Assembly: GCA_003210655.1 (NCBI GenBank) | Contig: QCUQ01000001.1 | Coordinates: forward strand, 1-64,000 | Length of the DNA stretch: 64,000 nt | Source of the DNA: Prochlorococcus sp. AG-679-M10 | GTDB taxonomy: Bacteria > Cyanobacteriota > Cyanobacteriia > PCC-6307 > Cyanobiaceae | Reading direction: 5' to 3' | In this document: piece by piece, positions 11,326 to 20,181 of the stretch | How the letters are laid out: each line of letters starts with the position of its first letter | How positions within the stretch are numbered: position 1 is the first letter of the stretch | Translations under genes and position numbers: made by a program | The notes under the pieces: model-generated | What the model was told of the DNA's origin: nothing | Database searches by the model: none | What the model saw: only the letters and a program-made list of their open reading frames with translations

Positions 11326-11670
11326 ATTATTTTTAAAAGTTTTTACGATTTAATTGCATTTTTTTTTGGACTAAGAAAAATAGCAACAGTTAAAGGTCAA
11401 TCCATGTTGCCTACTTTAAAAGAAGGTGACATGGTTTTTTTTAAAAAATATATAAAAAACAAATCACTTTTGAAAGTTGGTCAAATAGTAATTATCTATC
11501 ATCCTCTTAAAAATATTAGGTTAATTAAAAGAGTAAAAAATATCATTAAAAATAGTATCGAAGTTTTGGGGGATAATATTGAATTCAGTGACGATAGCAA
11601 TAAATTTGGATTAATTAATAATGAAAAAGTAATTGGAATAGTTACTTCAAAAATTAAAAAAATATTCTAG
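11326..11670 (+). CDS. sodX: Nickel-SOD maturation protease (S26 signal-peptidase-like), start uncertain
   Basis: In-frame reading IIFKSFYDLIAFFFGLRKIATVKGQSMLPTLKEGDMVFF...; GQSMLPTL fits the S26 Ser active-site pattern. The listed ORF starts at the Met of SM (11404), leaving the Ser (11401-11403) out. No ATG/GTG/TTG between the in-frame stop at 11308 and 11404; 11326 (ATT) is only one candidate start. Confidence 0.78.
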   Translation: MIFKSFYDLIAFFFGLRKIATVKGQSMLPTLKEGDMVFFKKYIKNKSLLKVGQIVIIYHPLKNIRLIKRVKNIIKNSIEVLGDNIEFSDDSNKFGLINNEKVIGIVTSKIKKIF

Positions 11671-12335
11671 GTCAAAAATAGAGAAGTACTTTTTTGGACC
11701 CAAAACAAGCCCATAGAAAAAGATAATCCACCAGCAAAAGCTATTAACCTTCTAATAAATTTTTGACCTGCATTTAAAGTTGTTACAGATATTAGGCAAG
11801 TAAACAAAACCATACTTGCTAAAGAGCCACTCAAATATGAAATTAAATAAGCAAATGCATTAGGAAGAGGTAAAGCTAATGCTGGAAGAACTGCTAGAAA
11901 ATGAGAGCCACCTGCTAAACCATGAAGTAATCCCAGTCCTGTCAATGCATGAGAATGCTTATTATGTTTTTTTTGGTCTTCACTATGAAAATGCAAATGA
12001 TGATGAGCTACACCATTATGTTGATGAGAGTGAGAGTGAAGGTTTAGATGTAAAGAATTTCTTATTGCAAAGAATCCAACAATAAGAAGTGAAATTCCAA
12101 CTAAAAATTCAGCGAAGTTGGAAAATTTACTTAAAGGGGTAATATCTTTTATGAAAATTGCTAGAAAGGCTAAAAAGATTACTCCTGAAGAGTGCCCCAA
12201 GCCCCATGAGATACTATTTCTCGCCGCAATTTTTGGGCTCGTAATCGATGATGGGGCCATTGCAATAAGATGATCAGCGCCACTTACCACATGAATAAAT
12301 CCAGCAAGAATTCCAGTTAATATTACAACCTGCAT
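11667..12335 (-). CDS. sodT: Nickel permease-like membrane protein of the Ni-SOD cluster (HupE/UreJ/SodT type)
   Basis: HVVSGADHLIAMAP and WGLGHSSGV motifs, His-rich loop HSHSHQHNGVAHHHLHFHSEDQKKHNKHSHAL; adjacent to sodN-sodX. Confidence 0.82.
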   Translation of the reverse strand: MQVVILTGILAGFIHVVSGADHLIAMAPSSITSPKIAARNSISWGLGHSSGVIFLAFLAIFIKDITPLSKFSNFAEFLVGISLLIVGFFAIRNSLHLNLHSHSHQHNGVAHHHLHFHSEDQKKHNKHSHALTGLGLLHGLAGGSHFLAVLPALALPLPNAFAYLISYLSGSLASMVLFTCLISVTTLNAGQKFIRRLIAFAGGLSFSMGLFWVQKSTSLFLT

Positions 12336-12394
12336 TTATATATAAAATACAACTTAACAATACTCAGTTTTATAGCATAAATATCCAGCTTTAA

Positions 12395-13288
12395 TTAAAT
12401 TGAGTTAAATAATTTCTTAAAAGAGTTCTCAATATCACTTTCCCTCATAAACCTTTCGCCAATTAAAACCCCTTTTATTCCAATCGAATTGAGAGTTTTT
12501 AAATCATCAGAGTTATTTATTCCAGATTCACTAATAGGAACAATATTATGTTTTGAAAATATATCCGAATATTTACTCATTATTCCTATTGATGTTTTTA
12601 GATCAGTTTTAAAAGTCTTCAAGTTTCTATTATTGATTCCTATTAAATTAAATGATTTCAAACTCAATATTCTTTCAAGTTCTTGACCATCATGCACTTC
12701 AACTAAAACACTCATCTTTAAATTATCTGCAATTTTCTTCAAATAAAATAAATCATCATCGCTTAAGATCGCAGCAATTAATAATATTGCATCAGCACCA
12801 GATACTCTCGCTTTATATATTTGATAAGCAGAAATAATAAAATCTTTGCAGAGCAAAGGCAGATTAGTTGCTCTTCTTACATCTTGAAGTATTTCATAAC
12901 TTCCTTGAAAAAACCTTTTATCAGTCAATACCGAGATACATGAGGCACCAGACTTTTCATAACAAGAAGCAATTTCTTTTGGTTTAAAATCTTCTCTAAT
13001 AACACCTTTACTAGGGCTCGCTTTTTTAATCTCAGCAATCACTCCCGGTTTAATTTTGGAATGTAAAATACTTTGAAAAAAATCTTTTGGTGGAGAAAGT
13101 TTATCAAGTTTTTTTATTAAATCTTCAAGGGAAATTATTTTCTTAAAATTTTTAATTTCAGTATCTTTGTGCCAAACAATTTCCTCAAGAATATTTTTTG
13201 CTTTTGCCTCTCTGTGAGGAACAGCATATTCTAAATTTTCTACCCTGACTGTTGGATTTGGTGGCCTACGTCGTATTTCCATAAACAA
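12395..13288 (-). CDS. trpC: Indole-3-glycerol phosphate synthase
   Basis: [53 protein letters not shown]. Confidence 0.96.
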   Translation of the reverse strand: MFMEIRRRPPNPTVRVENLEYAVPHREAKAKNILEEIVWHKDTEIKNFKKIISLEDLIKKLDKLSPPKDFFQSILHSKIKPGVIAEIKKASPSKGVIREDFKPKEIASCYEKSGASCISVLTDKRFFQGSYEILQDVRRATNLPLLCKDFIISAYQIYKARVSGADAILLIAAILSDDDLFYLKKIADNLKMSVLVEVHDGQELERILSLKSFNLIGINNRNLKTFKTDLKTSIGIMSKYSDIFSKHNIVPISESGINNSDDLKTLNSIGIKGVLIGERFMRESDIENSFKKLFNSI

Positions 13289-13294
13289 ATCAAT

Positions 13295-14734
13295 TTATTT
13301 AACTTGAGAAGCTGCCTGTTTATAAGCAACCTCAACTACTTCACTAAGAGTAGGGTGAGTATGTACTTCAGTAGATAGTTGCATTACATTTTGGTTTCTA
13401 GAGATTGCATTTGCAATTTCTTGAATCAAATCAGCTGCATGCATCCCAAAGATATGGGCACCTAATACTTTTCCACTGTCTTTATTGAAAAGTAATTTAA
13501 GAATTCCATCACTTTCTAATTCTGCTAATGCCTTGGAATTAGCTTTAAAATAGCTCTTCACAACTCCTAAAGTAAAACCCTCTTTGGTAGCTATTTCTTT
13601 AGCATCAGTTTCAGATAAGCCTACTGAACTTATCTCAGGATGCGTGAATGTTGCAGCTGGAATACTCCTATAATTAATTTGAATTTCTTCACCACATATA
13701 TTTTCAACAGCAATTGTTCCTTGAGCTGCTGCTGTATGGGCAAGCATAAGTTTGCCAGTTACATCACCAACGGCCCAAACATTAGGTATTATTTTTTCAC
13801 CATTTAAAACTCTCATTTGATTATCAATAGGTATATAACCTTTTATAGTTTCGATACCTACTGAATCAAGATTAAGATTTTTACTATTAGGACTCCTACC
13901 AGTAGCTACAAGAACGCCATCAACTTCTAAGTTTTCTACAATTTCCTTTGATTTTGCATCCGTTAGTTCTATCTTTACAGGGCATCCAGGAGTAATTTTT
14001 GTCGCAAACACATTAGATTTTGTATCAATATCTCTTGATTGAATAAGATTTTTCTTGGCTATTTTTGTGATATCTGGATCAAAGGTGGGCATTATATTTT
14101 CCAAAGCCTCAATCATGGTCACTTCGCAACCTAGAGCGGTATATACATCAGCGAATTCTAAACCTATATACCCACTTCCAATAATGGCTATCCATCTTGG
14201 GAGCCACTCAAGTTTTACTGCTTCATCACTTGTGAAAACTGTTCTATTATCTAAAGTTATTCCAGGAGGTACAAAGGGAGAAGAACCTGTCGCTAGAACT
14301 GTATTTTTACATGTAAAGATCCTATCAATTCCATTATTGTCTCTTACTCCTACTTTTTGATTACCTTCAAGTCTTCCAAAACCTAGAATAATTTCAACTC
14401 CACTTCTTTTAAGGGTTTTTGTTAAATTTTCTCTAACATTTGATACTAAATTATTAGCATGATCAGCAATTTTTGACCTTTCGAATCTAACAGGGGAAGC
14501 ATGAATACCAAACTTTGCTAAATGTTCGTAATTGGCTATTTCTCTAACTTTTCCACTTGCTGCCAAAAGAGCTTTTGAAGGTACACATCCTTTATTTACG
14601 CAAGTACCTCCCATATCTCCAGACTCTATGATGGCAACTTTAAGACCTTTTTCTGCAGCATGTTTGGCGGCATCAAATCCTCCATATCCTGCACCAATTA
14701 CTATCAAATCAAAGTCAAAATTTGGATCAGTCAC
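13295..14734 (-). CDS. lpdA: Dihydrolipoamide dehydrogenase
   Basis: VIGAGYGGFDAAKHAAEKG, GGTCVNKGCVPSKALL, C-terminal HAHPT-like VHTHPTLSE. Confidence 0.96.
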   Translation of the reverse strand: MTDPNFDFDLIVIGAGYGGFDAAKHAAEKGLKVAIIESGDMGGTCVNKGCVPSKALLAASGKVREIANYEHLAKFGIHASPVRFERSKIADHANNLVSNVRENLTKTLKRSGVEIILGFGRLEGNQKVGVRDNNGIDRIFTCKNTVLATGSSPFVPPGITLDNRTVFTSDEAVKLEWLPRWIAIIGSGYIGLEFADVYTALGCEVTMIEALENIMPTFDPDITKIAKKNLIQSRDIDTKSNVFATKITPGCPVKIELTDAKSKEIVENLEVDGVLVATGRSPNSKNLNLDSVGIETIKGYIPIDNQMRVLNGEKIIPNVWAVGDVTGKLMLAHTAAAQGTIAVENICGEEIQINYRSIPAATFTHPEISSVGLSETDAKEIATKEGFTLGVVKSYFKANSKALAELESDGILKLLFNKDSGKVLGAHIFGMHAADLIQEIANAISRNQNVMQLSTEVHTHPTLSEVVEVAYKQAASQVK

Positions 14735-15597
14735 TTTTGTATTCTTGAAGTAGAAGTATATGTGACTCTTTTTCGTTCAAGTAATAATGGAACTGCAACA
14801 CAAGCCACATTCAATGATTCTACAAGCTCACTATGCGGAATAGTAATTGTTTCATTAAAAGCTTCTTGAATTCTTTTATGAATACCATTACCTTCATTAC
14901 CCAATATAAGTGCAGTTGGTTTAGACCAATCAATTTCCCAATATGGTTTTTGAGGTTTATTAAGATTTTTATTATGGCTACTTGTAGAAATTATTTGAAA
15001 CCCGTTCTTTGAAAATTGATCTAATGATGACAATAAAGAATTAATCATTTCTTCCTCACCTCCATCAAATCTTTTAAATGGGAGATGAAAAACAGATCCA
15101 CTAGATGCTCGTAATACCTTTTGCCCTAAGGGGTGCGCTCCCCCTGCTATTAATATCTTGTTAACACCAGCAGCTAAAGCTGTTCTAAAAAGGTTCCCCA
15201 TATTCCCAGGGTCTTGAATCCTATCAAGGACAAGAATAAAGTCATCTTCAATATTATTAAAGTCAAAATTAGGTATTGATGAAATCTCCACCAAGGCGGC
15301 TACTCCATCAGGATTTTTTGTAGATACTACTGAAGCTAAAACTTCCTCTGATACGACATTTAATAATGATTGTTCAATCTTTTGACAAAGATCCTCATTT
15401 TTATTAAGCCATTTTTCAGTAGTTAAAATTTTTGAAGGATGATTGCCAGACTTCAGCATTTCTTCAATCAAATGAGTACCTTCAATGCAAAAACAATCTT
15501 TATCTTTTGTATTAGATCCTTTTTTAAACGATCTAAATCTTTTAACTAAAGCATTACTTTTACTAGTTATTTTTGGAAAAAATTTTTCTATAGTAAT
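14731..15597 (-). CDS. SpoU/TrmH-family RNA methyltransferase, start uncertain
   Basis: C-terminal LILGNEGNGI...IPHSELVESLNVACVAVPLLLERKR. Reading extends upstream of the listed TTG start (15471) as ITIEKFFPKITSKSNALVKRFRSFKKGSNTKDKDCFCIEGTH-LIEEM, a typical SpoU substrate-binding N-terminus, with no ATG/GTG/TTG before the TAA at 15600-15598. Confidence 0.85.
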   Translation of the reverse strand: MTIEKFFPKITSKSNALVKRFRSFKKGSNTKDKDCFCIEGTHLIEEMLKSGNHPSKILTTEKWLNKNEDLCQKIEQSLLNVVSEEVLASVVSTKNPDGVAALVEISSIPNFDFNNIEDDFILVLDRIQDPGNMGNLFRTALAAGVNKILIAGGAHPLGQKVLRASSGSVFHLPFKRFDGGEEEMINSLLSSLDQFSKNGFQIISTSSHNKNLNKPQKPYWEIDWSKPTALILGNEGNGIHKRIQEAFNETITIPHSELVESLNVACVAVPLLLERKRVTYTSTSRIQK

Positions 15598-15783
15598 TTA
15601 AATAAATTTTATTTTAAATACATTTTAGTTACTTAAATATTTTGATCAATTATATTTTTTTTAAATCTTAATTCTTAGCCATTTAAATTTACACCCTTTA
15701 GTATTAATTAATATTCATCACGTTACACAGGGTGGACTTACTATATTTAGTTTGTCATTATTAAACCAATAAAAAAATTCTTA

Positions 15784-17157
15784 ATGGTTTGCGTAAGCAA
15801 CAATAAGTCATATCTTAAATCCCAACATTTAAAGATTATTGGCCAAAAGACCTTAAGAGGGAAGGTGAAAATAAGTGGTGCAAAAAATTCTGCATTAGTA
15901 TTACTCGCGGCATCATTACTAACTGACGAAAAAATCATATTAGATAATGTTCCTCTTCTGACCGATATTGAAAAAATGGGAAATATACTTGAGAATTTAG
16001 GAGTTAAATTACATACTAAAGATCATCAATTAATCATTGATTCAAAGAATATATTCATACAAGAACTTCCATATGAACTTGTAAATGGACTAAGAGCTAG
16101 TTTCTTTTGTATTGGAGCATTATTAACAAGATTTGGGGAAGCTTCAATACCTTTACCTGGTGGGTGCAATATTGGTGAAAGACCTATTAACGAGCATATA
16201 AATGGACTAAGGGCACTAGGTGCAGAAATTATTATTGACAGAGATGTCGTAAAGGCAAAACTAGTCGAGAAAAAAAGTAAACTATTTGGTGCAAATATCA
16301 AATTAAATTGTCCCAGTGTTGGAGCTACTGAAACGTTAATAATGGCAGCATGCTTAGCAGAAGGCAGAACTGTAATAGAAAATGCGGCAAGGGAGCCTGA
16401 AATACAAGATTTATGTCAGATGTTAAATAAAATGGGAGCAAAAATTTATGACTCTGGTAAAGAAAAAATAATTATTGATGGAGTACAAAAACTTCATGGC
16501 TGTACTCATAAAGTAATCCCAGATAGAATTGAAGCAGGAACTTTTTTAATAGCTGCTGCTGCAACCTCATCTTCAATTACAGTTTCTCCAGTAATTCCAA
16601 ATCACTTAGAGGCAGTATTAAATAAGCTAGAAGAAAGTGGTAGTAAAATAATAATAAAAGGAAATTCGGTTTTAATAAAAGGTAATAAGATTAAAGCAGT
16701 AGATATTGAAACCGCTCCATTTCCAGGATTCCCTACCGACTTACAGGCTCCATTTATGGCTCTAATGACTATTGCTAAGGGGAGTTCTAAGATCACTGAA
16801 ACAATTTTTGAAAATAGAATGAATCATGTTGATCTTTTAAATCAAATGGGAAGCTCTATAACTTTGAAAGATAATATAGCTCACATAAATGGAGTCAAAA
16901 AATTAAGAGGAATGAAATTAGTTGGCTTAGACTTGAGATCTTCAGCAGCTCTTATAATTGCTGCTTTAACCTCTAAAAGCGTTAGTTATGTATATGGACT
17001 TGAACATTTAGATAGGGGTTACGAAAATTTTGAATTAAAGCTATCTCAATTAGGTATACAGATTAAGAGACAAATAGTAAAGAATAATATAAGTGAAACT
17101 ATTTATAAAAGTTCAAATCTGAACAAAGAAGAGAAATCTGAAATAAGAGCAGCTTGA
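15784..17157 (+). CDS. murA: UDP-N-acetylglucosamine 1-carboxyvinyltransferase
   Basis: GKVKISGAKNSALVLLAASLLT, LRASFFCIGALLTRFG, PGGCNIGERPINEHI, GFPTDLQAPFMAL, DLRSSAALIIAAL. Confidence 0.96.
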   Translation: MVCVSNNKSYLKSQHLKIIGQKTLRGKVKISGAKNSALVLLAASLLTDEKIILDNVPLLTDIEKMGNILENLGVKLHTKDHQLIIDSKNIFIQELPYELVNGLRASFFCIGALLTRFGEASIPLPGGCNIGERPINEHINGLRALGAEIIIDRDVVKAKLVEKKSKLFGANIKLNCPSVGATETLIMAACLAEGRTVIENAAREPEIQDLCQMLNKMGAKIYDSGKEKIIIDGVQKLHGCTHKVIPDRIEAGTFLIAAAATSSSITVSPVIPNHLEAVLNKLEESGSKIIIKGNSVLIKGNKIKAVDIETAPFPGFPTDLQAPFMALMTIAKGSSKITETIFENRMNHVDLLNQMGSSITLKDNIAHINGVKKLRGMKLVGLDLRSSAALIIAALTSKSVSYVYGLEHLDRGYENFELKLSQLGIQIKRQIVKNNISETIYKSSNLNKEEKSEIRAA

Positions 17158-17165
17158 ATTTAGTT

Positions 17166-17276
17166 TTAGACGTAAGCTACGTTAACAAGTGATACACAAC
17201 CAATAAAAAGGAAGGATAAAACTAAGAATCTGACAGACCAATATTTATTTAATCCATTTATTTTCAGATCATTCAT
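17166..17276 (-). CDS. Small single-TM protein, 36 aa, unknown function
   Basis: MNDLKINGLNKYWSVRFLVLSFLFIGCVSLVNVAYV*; start overlaps the stop of the next ORF (ATGA) and it ends 8 nt from convergent murA. Confidence 0.5.
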   Translation of the reverse strand: MNDLKINGLNKYWSVRFLVLSFLFIGCVSLVNVAYV

Positions 17277-17392
17277 ACCCATGTACCACCGTTAGAACCA
17301 AATGCAGTGAAAATAGCAACTGCAATGAATAAATATGGTGCTAACTTAAATGATAATTTTTGAGTTTTATTTTTTGTTTTAATTCCTGACAT
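17273..17392 (-). CDS. Small single-TM protein, 39 aa, unknown function
   Basis: MSGIKTKNKTQKLSFKLAPYLFIAVAIFTAFGSNGGTWV*; basic N-terminus followed by one TM helix. Confidence 0.5.
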   Translation of the reverse strand: MSGIKTKNKTQKLSFKLAPYLFIAVAIFTAFGSNGGTWV

Positions 17393-17673
17393 AATTTTTA
17401 TTAACATTACTAAGAAATATAACACAATATTACTACCTGTGAAGTCTAATCATCAAAACTAGTCTTCAGAACTCTTTTCTGAGACAGTAGTGTTCCAAAA
17501 GTGTGACTTAAGGTTATATTTTGAGCTTGATTTCTAATCTTATGTGTTTAATTTAAAATCTTTTTTAGAATTATTTATTTTTTTTCAACTACTCTTTTCC
17601 ATAAAGCAGAAAAAGTAGTCAATGAATGAAATATTGTTATAGTTAAATAAGTTAATTATTTTTGAAGAGCCTT

Positions 17674-17755
17674 GGGAGCGTGGTGGAATTGGTAGACGCA
17701 CCGCACTCAAAATGCGGCACCTTCGGGTATGTCGGTTCAAGTCCGACCGCTCCCA
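17674..17755 (+). tRNA. tRNA-Leu (CAA)
   Basis: Acceptor GGGAGCG/CGCTCCC, anticodon arm CCGCA-CTCAAAA-TGCGG, variable arm, T arm GTCGG-TTCAAGT-CCGAC. Confidence 0.96.
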
Positions 17756-17760
17756 CTTTA

Positions 17761-18936
17761 ATGAATACTTATACTAGATTTAATATTTCTTTCAAGAAAG
17801 GTAGTGGATGTTGGCTATGGGATGAAAAAGGCAAGAAATATCTAGATGCTGTGGCTGGTATAGCAACATGTAGCCTAGGGCATAGCAATAGAATCTTAAG
17901 AAAAAAGTTATCCGCACAATTAAAAAAAGTTCAGCACATATCAAATCTTTATAAAATTGAAGAGCAGGAAGAGTTAAGCAAATATTTAACTAAAGAGAGT
18001 TGCGCTGAAAGTGTTTTTTTCTGCAATAGTGGTGCCGAGGCAAATGAGTCAGCTATTAAATTAATCAAAAAGTATGGTAATACAGTACATAAAGGTAAAG
18101 AATCTTTTATTCTTACTGCTGAATCCAGCTTTCATGGTAGAACACTCGCAACTTTAAGTGCTACTGGTCAACCTAAGTACCAAAGAGGTTTTGAACCAAT
18201 GGTTAAAGGTTTTAAGTTTTTCAAATATAATGATATTGCTTCTGTAAAAAAATTATTTGAAGAGTTAAAAGAAAATAACCAAAAAGCTTCTGGAATTTTA
18301 GTTGAACCTATTCAAGGAGAAGGAGGAGTAATACCTGGAGATAAAGAATTTTTTAAAGAATTAAGAGAAATATGTAATCAAAACAATTCTCTTTTAATTC
18401 TTGATGAAGTTCAGAGTGGGGTAGGAAGAACGGGAAAAATGTGGGGATATGAGAATCTAGAAATCGAACCTGATGGATTCACATTAGCTAAAGGATTAGG
18501 TGGAGGGCATGCGATTGGGGCTTTATTGGTACAAAAAAAAGCGAACATTTTTTCTCCTGGAGATCACGCAAGTACTTTTGGTGGCAATCCTTTTGCTTGT
18601 AGAGCTGCAATAACTGTTTTAGAAGAAATCAAAAGACGTAAAATTCTTAAAAACGTTTTCGAAAGAGGTAATCAATTAAATGAGGGTTTTACTAAAATTT
18701 CAGCGAAATTCCCTAAAATCATCAGTGGCACAAGAGGTCTAGGATTAATTCAAGGTCTTGTTATAAATGATTCCTACACAGATGCAAAAACAATAACATT
18801 AAAAGCTTTTGATAAAGGTTTACTTTTAGTACCGGCAGGAGGAAACGTGGTTCGTTTTGTACCGCCGTTGATAATCTCGAGAAATGAGATCAATATACTT
18901 TTAAAGAAGTTAGAATTAATTTTCGAAGAGATGTAA
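17761..18936 (+). CDS. argD: Acetylornithine aminotransferase
   Basis: GIATCSLGHSN, FCNSGAEANESAIKL, ILDEVQSGVGRTGK, LAKGLGGGHAIGA. Start set at ATG 17761 because the longer ORF from 17662 reads through the tRNA-Leu. Confidence 0.94.
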   Translation: MNTYTRFNISFKKGSGCWLWDEKGKKYLDAVAGIATCSLGHSNRILRKKLSAQLKKVQHISNLYKIEEQEELSKYLTKESCAESVFFCNSGAEANESAIKLIKKYGNTVHKGKESFILTAESSFHGRTLATLSATGQPKYQRGFEPMVKGFKFFKYNDIASVKKLFEELKENNQKASGILVEPIQGEGGVIPGDKEFFKELREICNQNNSLLILDEVQSGVGRTGKMWGYENLEIEPDGFTLAKGLGGGHAIGALLVQKKANIFSPGDHASTFGGNPFACRAAITVLEEIKRRKILKNVFERGNQLNEGFTKISAKFPKIISGTRGLGLIQGLVINDSYTDAKTITLKAFDKGLLLVPAGGNVVRFVPPLIISRNEINILLKKLELIFEEM

Positions 18937-18948
18937 ATTCTATTAATT

Positions 18949-20181
18949 TTGATTAATAAAAACATTGAGAATTTTGATTTACTCTCGCCCAAATTAGAAA
19001 GGGAAAATATTCAATTAGGTTTATTAAAAATAAAAAATGCTTTAAAAGATTTAGATGATCCATGCAAAAATATACCCGCTATTCAAATTGTTGGAACAAA
19101 TGGTAAAGGTTCGATTACCGCTTTCATAGAAAACATTCTTTATGCAGATAAAAGGAATATTGGTGTAACTACTTCGCCTCACCTTTTAGATATCTGTGAA
19201 AGGATTAGAGTGAATAAAGAAAAGATTAGTAAGGAAGAATTTGAAAGACTATTTAAGAAAATAAAAAATAATCTTTCAATCCATAAATTATCTCCTTTTG
19301 AACAAATTATTTGTTGTGCACTAAATTTTTTTGATTTTAAAAAAGTAGATTTATTAATTCTTGAAGCTGGTTTAGGTGGACGATTAGACGCTACAACAGC
19401 CCATCCTTTAAGACCAATAATTGCTATTGGCAATATAGGTTTAGACCATAAAGAATATCTTGGAGACTCAATTGAAAAAATTGCAAAAGAAAAAGTAGCT
19501 GTAATTGAAAAAAATGCATTTGTTATTTCTTGTCGTCAAGAAGCTGAAGTTGAGGAAATAATTAAAGCAAGAGTCAGACAAGTAAATGCAAAAATCATAT
19601 GGAAAGAATCACTATATAATGATTACGAAATTGGTTTAAAAGGTAATTTTCAAAAACAAAACGCAGCTGTTGCTATTGGAGTAATTGAAGAACTAATTAA
19701 TTTTGGCTTTAAGGTTAAAGAAAGCTCCATTAGGGAAGGACTTAAGAATGCAAAATGGAGCGGGAGGTTAGAAATAATTAAATGTTTTAATAAAAAGATT
19801 CTTGTTGATTCTGCACATAATTACTCTGCGGCAAAAGCCCTTTCAGAGGAAAGGGAAACTTGGAATAATAATAAGGAAGGGATTTATTGGATTTTAGGAG
19901 TCCAAATACACAAAGATATTGCCTCAATGATAAAAGTTCTTATTAAAGAAAATGATCATATACTTTTAGTCCCAGTTCCTAATCAAGCAAGTTGGAAATT
20001 AAAAGATCTATCTAATATTAACGAGCTAAATCATTTAGATATAAATGAGTTTGAAAAAGTTGATCTTGCTTTTAAATATCTTTTGGAGCTTGAAAAATGG
20101 CCAAAATGTAATCCTGTGCTTACAGGTTCAATATTTTTAGTTGCTGAGTTTATTAAATTTGCAAATAATCAAAAGTTTTAA
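18949..20181 (+). CDS. folC: Folylpolyglutamate synthase / dihydrofolate synthase
   Basis: IVGTNGKGSITAFIENIL, TSPHLLDICERIRVN, LEAGLGGRLDATTA, DSAHNYSAAKAL. Confidence 0.93.
   Translation: MINKNIENFDLLSPKLERENIQLGLLKIKNALKDLDDPCKNIPAIQIVGTNGKGSITAFIENILYADKRNIGVTTSPHLLDICERIRVNKEKISKEEFERLFKKIKNNLSIHKLSPFEQIICCALNFFDFKKVDLLILEAGLGGRLDATTAHPLRPIIAIGNIGLDHKEYLGDSIEKIAKEKVAVIEKNAFVISCRQEAEVEEIIKARVRQVNAKIIWKESLYNDYEIGLKGNFQKQNAAVAIGVIEELINFGFKVKESSIREGLKNAKWSGRLEIIKCFNKKILVDSAHNYSAAKALSEERETWNNNKEGIYWILGVQIHKDIASMIKVLIKENDHILLVPVPNQASWKLKDLSNINELNHLDINEFEKVDLAFKYLLELEKWPKCNPVLTGSIFLVAEFIKFANNQKF

Noticed and set aside
11879-12085. 68-aa plus-strand acidic ORF opposite the Ni permease
   Set aside because: It is the complement of the His-rich loop; composition explained by the sense strand.
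17575-17622. Hairpin-like CTACT...TTTTC/GAAAA...AGTAG before tRNA-Leu as a terminator
   Set aside because: The stem has a bulge and no T-run follows on either strand, so I cannot call it a terminator.
17662-17760. N-terminal extension of the 424-aa argD ORF (MKSLGSVVELVDAPHSKCGTFGYVGSSPTAPTL)
   Set aside because: This is a translation through tRNA-Leu; homology to ArgD begins at ATG 17761.
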